Shown piece by piece: positions 28,140-41,700 of a stretch of DNA of 64,000 bases. The stretch's first letter is position 1. Every line of letters begins with the position of its first letter. The stretch lies in the NCBI GenBank assembly GCA_023690525.1, contig CM043016.1, forward strand, positions 62,648,858 to 62,712,857. The letters run 5' to 3'. A model generated the notes under the pieces. That model had not been told where the DNA came from. It saw only the letters and a list, made by a program, of their open reading frames with translations, and did no database searches. The position numbers and the translations under genes were made by a program. This DNA comes from Holotrichia oblita (taxonomy: Eukaryota > Arthropoda > Insecta > Coleoptera > Scarabaeidae).

Positions 28140-29757
28140 TACAGTTTTATTGCCAGGCGTAGTAGCGGGCATCATGCGTTATGCACTGCGAATTGTGGAG
28201 GAATGGTGCCTTACACAGGGACTCTCAGTTAATCTACAGAAAACAAAGTTGGTTGCTTTCACCAATATGAGGAAACTCGATGACCTGGGCGGCATTAAAC
28301 TGTTTGGGCAAGAGTTACAATTAACCAAGGAAGTAAAATTACTGGAGGACTCACTTAATCAGCATAACGAACAGGGCTACGCAACTATTCTGGCGCTGCA
28401 GAAGAGTTGTTGGTAAAACCTGGGGATTGAAACCGAAGGTGATTCATTGGCTATACACTGTAGTGGTGAGGCCGACGATAACCTATACGGAGCCGTAGTC
28501 TGGTGGAGAAGGACAGAAGTGTCCTCGGCAGTGGGACTATATACTAACTGCTGTCCAGCGACAGGCGCTGCTGGGAATCACCGGAGCAACTAATTAAACA
28601 GCACAGCAACCGTATCCTTGGAGAACATTGTGGGCCTCCCTCCGCTGGAGCTGTACGTAAAGGCGGAGGCTATGGCTGCGATCCTTAGACTGAAAGCCAA
28701 TGAAGTGTGGTACCCCAATATTGGGATAGCAGGGCACACTGACACTACGGGTACGGTACTGGACGGGCCTTTGTTGCAAATGCCAACGGACAGTACAGCA
28801 CCCGAAATTATTTTCACTGAAAAGCCACGGGATGACTTCGTTGCCTCTGATAACTGGTTCACGGACGGATCCAAAGCCTGTAAGGGCACAGGAGCCGGCA
28901 TTTATGTTCTGAGCTCAAGACATATAGGATATCTTTAAACCTGGGAGAGCCATGCATCGGTCTTCCAGGCAGAAGTATTCGCTATTGCAACCTGCGCAGA
29001 ACTGATTGCAACGGGAAGCTGCACGAAGAAAAAAATAAACATAATGACTGATAGTCAGGCCGCTATCAAGGCAGTTATGAATGCTCTTACCAGGTCAAAA
29101 CTTGTTAAAGACTGTGAACAGCACCTCAATAAACTGGCACAAGACAATAAGGTATCATTGATCTGGGTGCCCGGACATGAGGATATTAGAGGCAATATAA
29201 TAGCCGATGAACTAGCCAAGGAGGGTTCTACGAAACACTTCATAGGACCAGAACCTGCATGTGGAATCACGAGGCATTCTACTATAGAAGGGCGATTTGG
29301 TCTTGGTTAGATAAAGAATGAGTAAGGAAATAGAGGTCTACTGAGGGTCAACTCCATACTAAAGCGCTACTATAATAGGGGACGGGGACGCTAAGTTCTC
29401 TGAAAGCCTAATTAGACGCAATAAAAAACAAGTTAAGACCATCATTGGGTTGATAACTGTACACTGTCCTCTAAGGAAGCATCTATGCAACACGGGTCGA
29501 GTAAACGAACCCTGGTGCAGGAGATGCGAGTTACAAGAGGAAACAAGTTTACATGTAATCTGCACATGTGAGGAATTGAAGGTACTCAGGCAGAAACATT
29601 TCGGAAAGGATCTACTGGAGCCTTCAAGGGTACTCAAGGTTCCAGTGGGCAAGTCAACTGGAAATGAGGGCTTCAATATAGGGATGGTACAAAGAGCACC
29701 CAGCTCAAGTGCCTGGACTATAGGTGTTCAACCCTAACTGAATAGATAGATAGATAG
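28140..29757 (+). mobile_element. 5'-truncated RNase H-bearing non-LTR retrotransposon
   Basis: Begins in the reverse transcriptase thumb (IVEEWCLTQGLSVNLQKTKL) and passes a frameshifted connection (GKTWGLKPKVIHWLYTVVV). An RNase H domain follows: WFTDGSKACKGTGAG holds the first Asp, SHASVFQAEVFAI the Glu, IMTDSQAAIKAV the second Asp, and WVPGHEDIRGNIIADELAKE the His and final Asp. A CCHC-like tail follows (CRRCELQEETSLHVICTC at about 29519-29573). It ends in TAGA repeats. Stops and frameshifts (near 28416, 28938 and 29310) make it inactive. The domain order fits the I/LOA/R1 group; a tree would be needed for the clade. Confidence 0.8.
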
Positions 29758-31880
29758 TTTTATTATTATTTATCCGTACTGTACTTCGGTGGTTACTGTA
29801 CCTATGCCCTTCGTATGTTTCACAAAGTACATGCTTTTGACATCGTTAAGTCCTTTGTTCGACGCTCCTGTGCTCTGCCTTAGTTTCCTTGCTTCCATTT
29901 TTACGTTTCTATCAATTGTTAAATAAAATTAGTTTGCGAGACTGGTGGCTATATTTTTATTCGCATATGAATAGAATGTTGATGAAAAATACTTTCGAGA
30001 AAATTTATATCCATTTAAAAGACTGTGTGATAACCTAATATGGATTGTGTGTACGAAGCAGAGGATGAGATCCTACAAATACATAGCGTTTAAAATTTAG
30101 TGTTCAATATAAATAATTCTATACATTTGTTTTGAAAACTTGCTAGCGTTAATATTTCCAAATTAAAAAAAAAATATTGGTTTAGACGCCATTTATTTTT
30201 TGTCATTTTTATTTAAAACTGTGACATTCTAGTTTTATTCCAACAGGTCATTTGAGCGACGTTACATACTCTTACTGCTGATGAAAAAGCAGCTTCATAG
30301 CCTAATAGAAGCAGCATGGAGCATTATATACTTTTTTGTTGTTCAACATTTTTATAACAGGCGAATGGGTTGCTAATGATGGTTCTTATCCCTTCCCATC
30401 ACGCTCCTCCGATTTGACACCATCAGGAGACTATATGCCGGTATGTGAAATTCCAGAGAGTGTTGCTTGCTTTCAATTAATTAAAGCAAAAGAACATTTC
30501 TAGCGCTACTAACCACAGTTTAGTAAAATTGGTAAATGTTTAAAAACGAATGGTAGGTAGTAATTTTAAACATCTACTTAAAATCACCACGAATACTATC
30601 CTATAAACATTATATCACTGGCTAATTTGAATTGAAATACAAATAGTAAAGTGTTATAGGCGGTGGATAAATATTGAGTCCACGATGTAAAACAATAATA
30701 AGTCCTTACATAATTTAATTTAATAATATTGGCGCCATGCAGTAAAATTATTGTTATCGTTTAACTAGCGCTGCCAGCTATTGATTTATGCTAACTAATA
30801 ACAAATGTTTGTTGGATAAATAATGTTAATAAGTTTATTTGTAATTTTTATTCTTAACCATACCTTGTTGAACTCTGCAGGTATTGATCATATTGTTGTT
30901 AATTATTATTTTACTTATTTATAAGCTTTCAAATTCTATTATTGTTAAAATGGTATTACTTTATTTATAAGGTTACGCAATGAAACCATTTTTTTGAAGG
31001 TGTAATTGAGTACGATCCTGGTTGTCTGTAAAATTGTTGCATGGCACTTGAAATATGCCGAATGACTCATTACTATTGATTTGAATATCGAATCGTTTGA
31101 GTTCAAATATGACAAAATAGTCCGAAAAAGTTTCATCAAATATGGCAACACTATTAATCACACGTCCAAAGAAAACCAAATACGTCACAATGTAGTTTAC
31201 TACATGTTGGTGACCATACATACGAGCATTATTTAATGTCTAAAAGTTCTTAGTTAAATGACATCAGTAAGTTGTGAAATTTGAACATCAGTATGAGGTC
31301 TTCTATTGACGTCAGCAATGTCATTAAATGACTTGAATTATAATCTCAATTTAACTGTTCTACATGTTACTTGAGAAATAACGATATAAAATAGAACACA
31401 ACATACTCTTTTTAATTTGGTAAAAATGTTAATTTAGTTTATGATATCGAAATTGTATCTGATTTTATAGTGATATTAAATTAAGTGATTGATCTATAAC
31501 ACTAAAAAATAAATAAGTATAATTACCTATAAATATGTTGGTCATATGTCCATTTTTTAAAATTTATCTTATCCTGTGGTAGTAACAAAATAGCGACTAT
31601 TTCATATCATGTTAGCGGTAAACGGAGGCCTGCGTGCATGTTGCATAAGATCTGTTCCAAGAAAGGTTGAAACCTATATGGGAGATCACGTGGAATATAT
31701 GCAAAAATCAAATGATGAATAAGGGTCACAAATCATTGGTCGGCTTTCCACCAAATTTGCCGTGATTTGACAATAAAATTTCAAAAATCAGAACAAGTTT
31801 TTCTAATGGAAATAAGAAGCCTAAACGAAATGACAGTTCGATAATCACAGAGGTAAGAAAGGTTGATCTTAGATAGAACA
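29758..31880. other. Gene-free stretch
   Basis: No exon, RNA gene or recognisable element was seen. The minus-strand frames at 30945-31221 show no family features. Confidence 0.45.
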
Positions 31881-31889
31881 GCGCTTAAG

Positions 31890-31975
31890 GTCTGGGGATT
31901 CGAATCACGCTTGTGGCAACATCTGTCTAGATCAATAGTCCGGTTGCGCTACCATTTGCTGTTGGGGCATAATTA
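31890..31975 (-). mobile_element. tRNA-derived SINE head
   Basis: On the minus strand TAGCGCAACCGG (31951-31940) fits a tRNA A box, and GATTCGAATCC (31906-31896) fits a B box about 35 bases later, the spacing of an internal Pol III promoter. Flanking bases do not fold into a full cloverleaf with an acceptor stem, so a SINE or tRNA pseudogene is more likely than a working tRNA gene. Confidence 0.5.
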
Positions 31976-32582
31976 ATGAAAACATATCTACATGTACAAT
32001 TTGCACACCAAGTGTTGCAATGGATGGTCTTAACAAGCAATACAACTTAGGAAGCCGCTGCAGCTGCGTTCACCACAAAAAAAAACCAAAATGTTTTCCA
32101 AGTGTTTTAAATAAAGCAGTTGGAAACTTGTCATCGACTAAACATGCGCGACACAGCACATTAGTCTTTAACATCTGGGATAGGTACAATAAAACACATA
32201 TTTAGTTAATTTATGATTTACTTACATAAAAGCTCCATAAATTTCATAAAATAAAGTCACAAAATGAATATAATTACAACATAATTAACTATACAATAAT
32301 TGCTTAAGATTTCGAAGTTTCACTTTCCGTCAATTTGTTTTTCTTTTTTTATTATTAATATATCTGTATATATATATATAATTTTTGTTTGATCAAATAG
32401 TAAGTACAAGGTGGGCATATTTATTTACTAATATGTCAATGAAAAATAAAGAATACACACAATAATTTAACTGGTTTTTAATTCACTTCAACATTTTAAG
32501 CTCGGTAATTCATTGTCCAGAATAAAGCTGTTCTGTTACAGGTTAGATAGAAAGTTCTTTATACATGCAACATATGTTCACT

Positions 32583-32588
32583 TTTATT
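32583..32588 (-). terminator. Candidate polyadenylation signal of YME1L
   Basis: AATAAA on the minus strand about 170 bases after the YME1L stop at 32758. It is the closest canonical hexamer seen. Confidence 0.4.
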
Positions 32589-32757
32589 TCAAATAAATAT
32601 TATATTTATGTATAAGTGTGTATATTACCTACAACTTTATCTCAGTAACTGTGAGCACAAATCTGTATATTTTTTTACTTGTTTGATTTATGTTTAAAAA
32701 ATAAAATAATTCTTATTTAATTGGTGTATATGTGTGATTGGAAAAGGAAGAGAGAAA

Positions 32758-35700
32758 TTACGATTTTAATTCAATATTTGGGGGTTTATCGTTCATGATG
32801 GCTTTGATGTCCTCCGCGTCTAAAGTTTCGTATTTTAATAAAGCTTCAGCCAGGGCTTTATGTTCTTTCGCGTGCGTCTTCAAAATATGTTTCGCTCGTT
32901 CATAGCTTTCTGAAAGAATCTTCTTTATCTCAAAGTCCACCTAGAAATAATCAATTTTCGATTTTAGTTAATTGTTTAGTGAAACTACAAATTAACTGTA
33001 ACTAGAACAAAAAAATACCAATTTAACTTGAAGATGCTTTCTAAAATTATATTTCATATACCATATTAAGAGTGGTTGCAAAATCAAGGGCAAATATTAA
33101 TGTTGTTTATTGATGAAAGAAGTTTTAGTGAACCAATATTCACTATAGGAGTAATGATAGGAAGACACCAAGATAGGGTTTTTTATTAATGCATGCGCAA
33201 TTATAACGGGCAATAACTTAATTGATCTGTTTCGATTGCCCAATCAATTTGTAGGAGAACTGTAGCGACTGTAAACTGAATACTTCATTAGAAAATATCT
33301 CCTGTATGGTACGTCACTTTTCTCGAAGAAAAAGAAAATCTTTGGAGAAAAGGTTTGGTAATGGTGGATTGGTTGTGGGACATTGTTATAATAGCAAAAC
33401 GCAAGTTTGAGGGAATTCCCTGTGACCTGATACAAACAAGCCTTAGAATGACTAGCGAATGGTGTCAATCAATGGGGCTGAGCATTAACTCAGCAAAAAC
33501 CACAATCGTACCTTTCCCTGGGAGGAGAAAACTATCGAAAATGAAAGACATACGTCGAGATGCAGCAGTAATCGAATGCAAAACAGAAGTCAAATATCTA
33601 GGAATAACCATGGACAAAAACTTCTGTAGAATAAGCATATCGAACTGACTGGAATAAAGCAAGAAGAGCTTTAATTATATGCCGGAATTTAGCAGGCAAA
33701 ACGTGGTGTTGTAACCCAAATATACTGCGATGGCTGTACACTAGTATAGTAAGACCTATGGTAACATACGGGGCAATAACCTGGTTCCAAAAGGTCACAC
33801 ACGTCACAAGCAAGAATACCCTTGGTAAGCTGCAAAGGTTAGCATGTGTATGCATCATCTAGCAATGGGAACATGCCCAACCCCAGCCCTAGAGGTCATC
33901 CTAGACCTCACACCTCTACACCTAGTAGTGGAGAGAGTGGCCCGTGTGGCAATGTACCGACTAGCCAGAGCCGGGACGGGAGGTAGCGAGACTCTATGCC
34001 AAGGAGCTTTGTCATCCATAGCGGGACTCTCCCCACTTTCGAATCTGCCAAACGATGAAGTGGTTAAGAAATACAGCTTCAAATAGTACTTTTTAACGAA
34101 GTTGAGTAGCAAGAGAGAATGGGAAGGAGAATCTTCCACGTACTCCCTAAAAGCAAACACCATCAAATGCTATACGGATGGGTCCAAAACTAAAAAAGGA
34201 ACAGGTGCAGGGGTATTCGGGCCAGGAACCAAATACTCAGAGCTGATGGGAATATACCCCAGCGTCTTCCAGGCAGAGATTAATGCGATTGGAAGATGTG
34301 CTCAGGAGAATCTTGATAAAAACTATCGGAATGAGAGCATTGCAATCTTCTCCGACAGTCAGGCAGCCTTACTGGCGCTGAGTTCTAACGTCATCAGCTC
34401 CAAGTTAGTTTGAGAATGCCGGGATAAACTAAACAACCTGGGCAAAGAAAACAAAGCTGCATTATGCTGGGTACCAGAACACACTGGAATCAGTGGCAAT
34501 GAGAAAGCTAATCTATTAGTAAAGGAGGCCGCCACAACATCGTTTGTGGGACCGAAACCATTATGTAGTGTAGTTAATAGTGATGAGCACTTATAAGAAA
34601 GAACTTAAAAACAGGGAAGAGAACGCTAGAGCTTCCCTCTGGCACAATCTTCCTGGTTTGAGACATTCCAAGGTATTCCTTGGAAATTTCAACAAGCAGA
34701 AAGCAAAATCTATGCTAGAACTAAACAGGAACAGACTACGCATTCTCACAGGCTTCCTTAGAGGGCATTGTCACCTCGGGGAACATATGAAGAGGATAGG
34801 TCTGAAATAGAATAGCGACTGCAGGTTCTGCGGGGCGGAAGATGAAAGTCCGGAACACCTGACACTCAACTGCACAGCAATTGAAGAAATTCGCGCCAAC
34901 CATCTTGGCAAAGGCGTTATAGACGAGGAAGAAATACCCTCTCTGAAATCACATCTGCTACAGTTTATTAAAGCTCTCAGGGTGGATTGGGGAGCTGTGA
35001 CTGCGGGCAAAACCCAGCAGCTTACACCTCATGTAAGGGGGCACAATAGACCGACGGTCGCGGTGCAATATCACCCTTGTATCTAAATCTAAATCTAATG
35101 GAACAGACAAACGAATTAAATAGATTAACGTACAAACTATCATCTGTCTTATATCTGCTACAGTTTAGTTCTATGTACTTCTGTGCGATTTTTTTAAACA
35201 AATTTTATAATAGAATAATTTTTCTGATGAATACATCATCATTAACAACATAAATAAATAAATAGATAAATAAAAGTTACAAATATAGTGTTGGCTAACC
35301 TCTAGAAATCTCGGTATCAATCATGCACAAACTTGTATATATGAGTTTCAAAAATATTTGTTTTAAACAGACAATCTAAAAAGATGAACGTCATACTTTG
35401 ATATAACAACATAATTACTATACTTTTAATGTATACAGTTTTTTCGTGATTAATTTCAATAACCATGTTGGTGTTAAAAAATAATTTCTTACCATTTCAT
35501 TTGTAGCCGGTCCCAAGGTTTCTGAAGCGAAAGCTTTATTATTTTCCGACATCGTACGAAGTCCAACTTTCTCAGACATTCCCCAATCTTTAACCATATG
35601 TGATGCGATTGATGTAGCTTGTTTCAGATCGGAACTTGCACCGGAGGTGATCTTTTCAGGACCGAAGATAAGTTCTTCGGCGGCTCTGCCGCCCATCATC

Positions 35701-38700
35701 GTATCCATCATGGCAAGCAATTGTGATTTAGTAACGTGGTAACGTTCTTTTTCAGGAATGTATGCGGTGTGACCTAAACTTGGCCCGCGTGGTATTATAG
35801 TAACTTTATGTAAGGGATGACTATCCTTAGTATAATATGCAACTACAGCGTGTCCGCCTTCGTGATAAGCTGTTATTTGATTTGCTTCTTCGTCTGGTAT
35901 CCTAGATTTTCTTTCAGGCCCCATCAAAACCTTATCTCGCGCATTCTCTAAATATTTCATACTTACACAGTCGGCCCCGTCAATGGCGGCTCTGTAATAA
36001 GATAAAAACTGAGTAGTTTAACAAGTATCACTTGCCTTTGTGAAATTGAGTGACATCACAGACAGTACTATCAAATGAAACTATTTTATTTAAAAGGCAT
36101 ATGTACTTGTTTCATCTATGAATTGTTGTATAATTAAGTCCGAAGACTTAATTATAACAAAATAGACAATGTTACCTCAAGGCAGCTTGGTTTACCATAT
36201 TTTCTAAATCGGCTCCGGTAAAGCCTGTCGTTCCTCTAGCTAATAATTCAACGTCGATCTCCTTTGCCAAAATTTTCCCTAAATATAATCCTAATATTTC
36301 TTTACGACCAATAAAATCTGGCGTAGGAACCGTAACCTAGAACATATGCTTACATAGAGTAAAGCAAAGAAACAAAAATTCCATATCATATAATATAATG
36401 GTATATTATACAACGTTAATAAATAAGCTAGCTGCTAATGTTTACCTCTACATCAAATCGTCCTGGTCTCAACAAAGCTTGATCAAGATCATCTCGTCTG
36501 TTAGTTGCACCCAAAACAATAACACCTTCATTTTGATGAAAACCATCCATTTCACTCAAAAGTTGGTTTATGGTTTGGTTGGCATAGGGATGGAGGACAC
36601 TATTTGTGCGTTTAGCTCCGACGGAATCTATTTCATCGATGAATATTACACAAGGAGCACGTTCTTTTGCGGATTCTATTAAATAAAAGTAATTACATTA
36701 TTAAATTGTATACTGAGATCAAACCGAGAAAGGTGTTTATAACTTTAATTGTGAACAGAATATTTAGATAATGTTTTGAATATAGAAAACATGATTAAAA
36801 AAATATTAAATAGAATGGAGCTACGAAAACAACAAAGTGTACTCGGTCTTTAAAGCTGCACATTCAGATTACTGCAATTTTTAGATATAAAATCAATTTA
36901 AGGCCACGCAGCTGGACAGGAGGGCAGGACTTAAGAGTATAACAGGCTGCAAACTTGAAAGACGTTAATTTGTATACAAATTGAGAAAAGGTTTTAGGTG
37001 TCTCTGTATCAATTCTCTCTTTTAAATAAAAGATGTCTATCACGCTGTTATTTTGATGATTTATTAACTTTCATAATACTGAACAAATATCATCTATTTC
37101 AGATAATAATTATACAGGGTGTTTCATGATATATGCGCAGGACTTCAGGATGTGATAGCTTGACCAAAAATTTGAAAAAAAGTTTCTTTCAACTTACCTT
37201 CTAAAATGCACCATTTTCGAGATACAGGGTGTCGAAATTTAATTTAAAAAATGCGTTTTTTGGAAATATCTCCGGAACGGTTTATCGTAAAGAAAACAGC
37301 TTTTGTAACCATTTTCTACTTATAATAAGCCAAGTTGTGTGCGAGAAAAAACAAGTTTTAAGTCATAATTGGTGAAGATTTTAAAGGGGTAGTGGTTGTT
37401 TTTCTCCCCAACTTCTACGCCACTGGAAAAAGTACGGTTTTGAGACGTCCATTTGAACCGTCAATGTTTTCTACACAAAAGAGGTACTGGTAGTCATGAA
37501 CTCTAAAGTTGACCGTTTTCGAGAAAAATCAATTTTGGTGGTTACAAAAGCTGTTTTCTTTGCGACAAACCGTTCCGGAGATATTTCCAAAAAACGATTT
37601 TTTTAAATTAAATTTCATCACCCTGTATCACGCAAATGGTGCATTTTAGAGGGTAAGTTGATAGAAACTTTTTTTCAAATTTTTGGACAAGGTATCACAT
37701 CCTGAAGTCCTTCGCATATATTATGAAACACCCTATATATATAATCTATTTTTCATTTGTTAATTTTTAATTTAAAAATGGAGATTAAGTTGAAATTTTT
37801 TGTTTCATAATAAATGTTATAAATTGTAAAAAATCGCCGATTTAAATTTTTTCATTACACCTTATGTACTTATTTCACGCCAAGAACGTTTCTAATTTTA
37901 TGGAAAACCCCGTCTTTTATGTGTGGTGGGTGGTTTGTTGCAGTAACTCTGTAAGCTGTATTACTTGTCTGGCTATCACCGCAATTCTCGCGGTGTAGTT
38001 TTGTTTGTGTAAATTGTGTTCAAATGGCTTTGTGACAGGATCATATTGCCTTCTTATAATACCGCGCTGTTAATCACTTTGATCCCAACAGATACACTTG
38101 TTCTATATCGGTAATGGTAAGTCGATACGGATTTCAACCCTCCGAAAAAATGCCACAGTCCCTCCAACAAATTGAAACCCGGCTCCTATCGTCCCGCCAC
38201 AACGACAATCAGCCACCTAACCACTGCGGCTATCAATCCGTTTGTTGAATATAAATACAAAATTATTGAATACTTTATCGATATAGAACAAGTGTACCTT
38301 TTTTATTTTATAGTTCAGGCTGTCTAAAGCAATTATTGCTGTGCCTTTATCTAAGTAAGTGTACTTAAAAGCTACCATTTTAGGGGTGCTTACATATAAT
38401 ATATATTTAAACAAAATATTAAACTATGTCAAGCAGTATAAAAAATATGTATGGTCGAATTTTTAGATCTAGTCCGTTACGTCATGAGTAGTGTCATGAT
38501 GAATCAAATCATTGACAGATAATTGTAAATTGTGGCGGCATCTATGTTCAATCATGAAAACTAACACGTACTAATAAATCCACGAACAAGGTTTATATTG
38601 GTCGTGTTCAGTTAGCACATTGGTAAGTTACCGATAGGTACCGGTGAGTGAAATAGCATGCTGAATGCCTGCGGTTACTTACCGGTTAGTTCCACCGGTC

Positions 38701-41700
38701 GCCATTTTCTCACCACATTTAAAATACGATTAGCGACCGGTTAGTACTTACCGGTTTCTTAACTTATCGCAACCTATCGAATCGTTTGACAGATGACGCA
38801 TACATACATCTTTCCTTATTCATCGGTAGTCTACTGATAAGCTGACTGCACACGGCCATTGAAACTATAAAACTTTATTTAAATTTAGGTTTTGATATTA
38901 CGCTGGGTTAAAAATTAGTTCCTGAAAGTGCCCTCTAGAGATCAACCTGGATGAAGCCGAGTATCAGTACGAAATGATAAAACTCTTACACCTTGTTATA
39001 TCTATCTTCGTCACACTTCTATACGGCCAATACGAATAGTATCTAGGCGTATGTCTTCTTAAAGCAACGACTCATATGTCATATTGACATTTCTCTCTAA
39101 TATACGTTAAATATCGGCGGTGAATATTTTACGTATATCTTTGCTTAATTGCGCTGCTAATGACATAACGGACAAGATCCAAAAATTAGACTGTGCTTGT
39201 TTCGTTATGTTAATGTATGCTATATGAATCCTGGAGATTGCTTACATATTCTGGAACACTCTGTATGAACAAGAGGTTACATACGCGATTACGTTTGACT
39301 CGTATTCATAGGCATGACTTGTTAACGGTGCTCTTTGAATTATTATTTTTAATATATTTCTTTGGTTTAGTACAACTTTTTGGTACTTTGTATAGTTAAA
39401 AATAACAACTATCGTAACTTACTAAATAAATCACGGACTCTTCTTGCACCTTGACCAACTAAAATTTCATCAAATTCAGGTCCGGCTGCATGGAAAAATG
39501 GAACACCTGCTTCACCTGCTACTGCTCTTGCGAGTAACGTTTTACCAGTACCTATCACAATAAATGCTAATTTAATAGAATGTTGTGCGTAAATTATAGT
39601 GATGTTAATAGCCAAATTTATTAGTCAAGTGGTCGAATTTAATAAATCATTGATTCTATAATCGTCTATACAAATATATAACTTTTTACGGTTATAACTT
39701 TATATTCTGGCCAAAAGAATAAAAATATAAACAAGATTAAAATATGGTAGAAATATGGAAATTAAATAACTACCTACTTTTTTATACATTGATAATGAAA
39801 ATGCTATTCTGATTACAACAAAGACGAATTCATTTCAAAATAATTTCTAACATCAAAATGATCTATTTCTACTTGTGCTTTTCGTTAAAGTTGTGTTTTA
39901 ACTTATACTAACAAAAATGAACGAATTCTACCTGGTGGTCCTACGAGTAGCACCCCTTTTGGTAACTTTCCACCTAAACTAGAAAATTTTTCGGGGTTCT
40001 TTAAAAATTCGACAACATCTTTCAGTTCCTGTTTTGCTTCATCTGCACCTTTCACATCGTCAAAAGTCACATGTATATCCTCCGGGTCCACTTCTACTTG
40101 ATTTCCTAATTGTATTCTATAGGTGCAAATAAATTAAACTCAACTGATTAGAATAAAAATTATATTATTGTTTCGTTATTTTTAATTAAGCAATGACACT
40201 ATATTTTGTGTGTATTTCTCTCTTTCTTCAATTTAATAAATGTAGTATTTATTTAACGATTTTTTAAACATGTTATTTAAGTCCTTTATTATTGCTCTGA
40301 TCGTGTATTAAACCTCATTGCCTGATCTTTGCTAAAGAAAAATCCGACAAAAATTGGTATTAGTATAAATCTAGGAAAAGGTAATTATTTTTTACGCTTT
40401 GTATTAAGTTGTTTAATAATAATAAAAATAAAGCCAAAGTTTTTCCGTTCACGATCTCTTCCTACTCGAAAATTTGTCGGTTGAATTTGAATAGATTTAG
40501 TATTTATTTTGTATTATAGAAATTGGTTTAGGAAAATTAAAAATATTTTCTTTAAGGTATAATTTTTTTTCCGTAAATGATCACAAAATAAATAAAATTT
40601 CTTCAATAGTTTAGGTGGAACTGTAGAAATTTCACTGATAGTATATAAAAATAGTCTTTTTTGCTTATTTAATTATGCATTTGAATATTTAAATTACAAA
40701 GAAAAGTCTGAGAGTGTAAATCGTCGATTATAACGGAAATTTGTGAATTTGTTGACTCTATTATATGATGATGATACTGATCTATTCGAATTTCACAATA
40801 TGATTACAATGGCTGTAATTGCTATCTTCATTGTGTCCAGAAAATTAGGAACTTTGGAATACAACGCTATTTCAACGCATTATACATATATGAGAAGCTG
40901 AGCCTGAGGCTGAGCCCTAAATTTCAATTTGTAATAGTTTTCGCAATTATTGCTACCACCTTCAAAAACCAAAACAGTCAAGTACCCATAATTAAAGCAA
41001 CTTTATACAGACTGAGCCAATAAGTTTGAGGACAAGTTGAATTTCCAGCTTTTTATTTATTATCTTAGGTTGGTCACCATGACTGTAAAACATTCGAAAA
41101 CGTATGTCATAGTTGGTTCGTATTTGGAGGTGTTTGGCGTTGTTATAAATAATGTTTTGAGTGTTTTTGTTAGATTTTACTAGAATTGTTTTTTTCAAAA
41201 CAAACAAACAAGTCGTGTCAGCAAGATAGCGCACCACCACATGTAGCCATGCAACTCTAGAATTTTTGCAACAATTTCACGATGAAAGACTAATCAGTAG
41301 AGGAGTCTAGCTAGCACGATCACCTGATTTGACATCATTTGATTTCCTTTTATTTGTATATTTAAAAAATAAAATTTTTGAAAATCGTTTACATAATTTA
41401 AAAGAATGACAAAATGCTATTGTTAGAGAAAAAGAAATAAAAATGCAAATATGTACTTTGATAGCGATATTTGAAAATACGAATACATTTTGAACATTTA
41501 TTATAAAATTGTTTTTACATAAAACTTATTTATGTAAGAATAAAAAAAAACTTATTATTTGGGTTTATGCTCTATTTTTAATGCTTAATATACAGGATGG
41601 GTCACTTAAAATGATGCATTGAAATTATGACAAAACTAAATAAGAAACTTAAAATCGGACCAGGTAAAGTTATAGAGTTCTAAGGAAAGCACATTTTAAT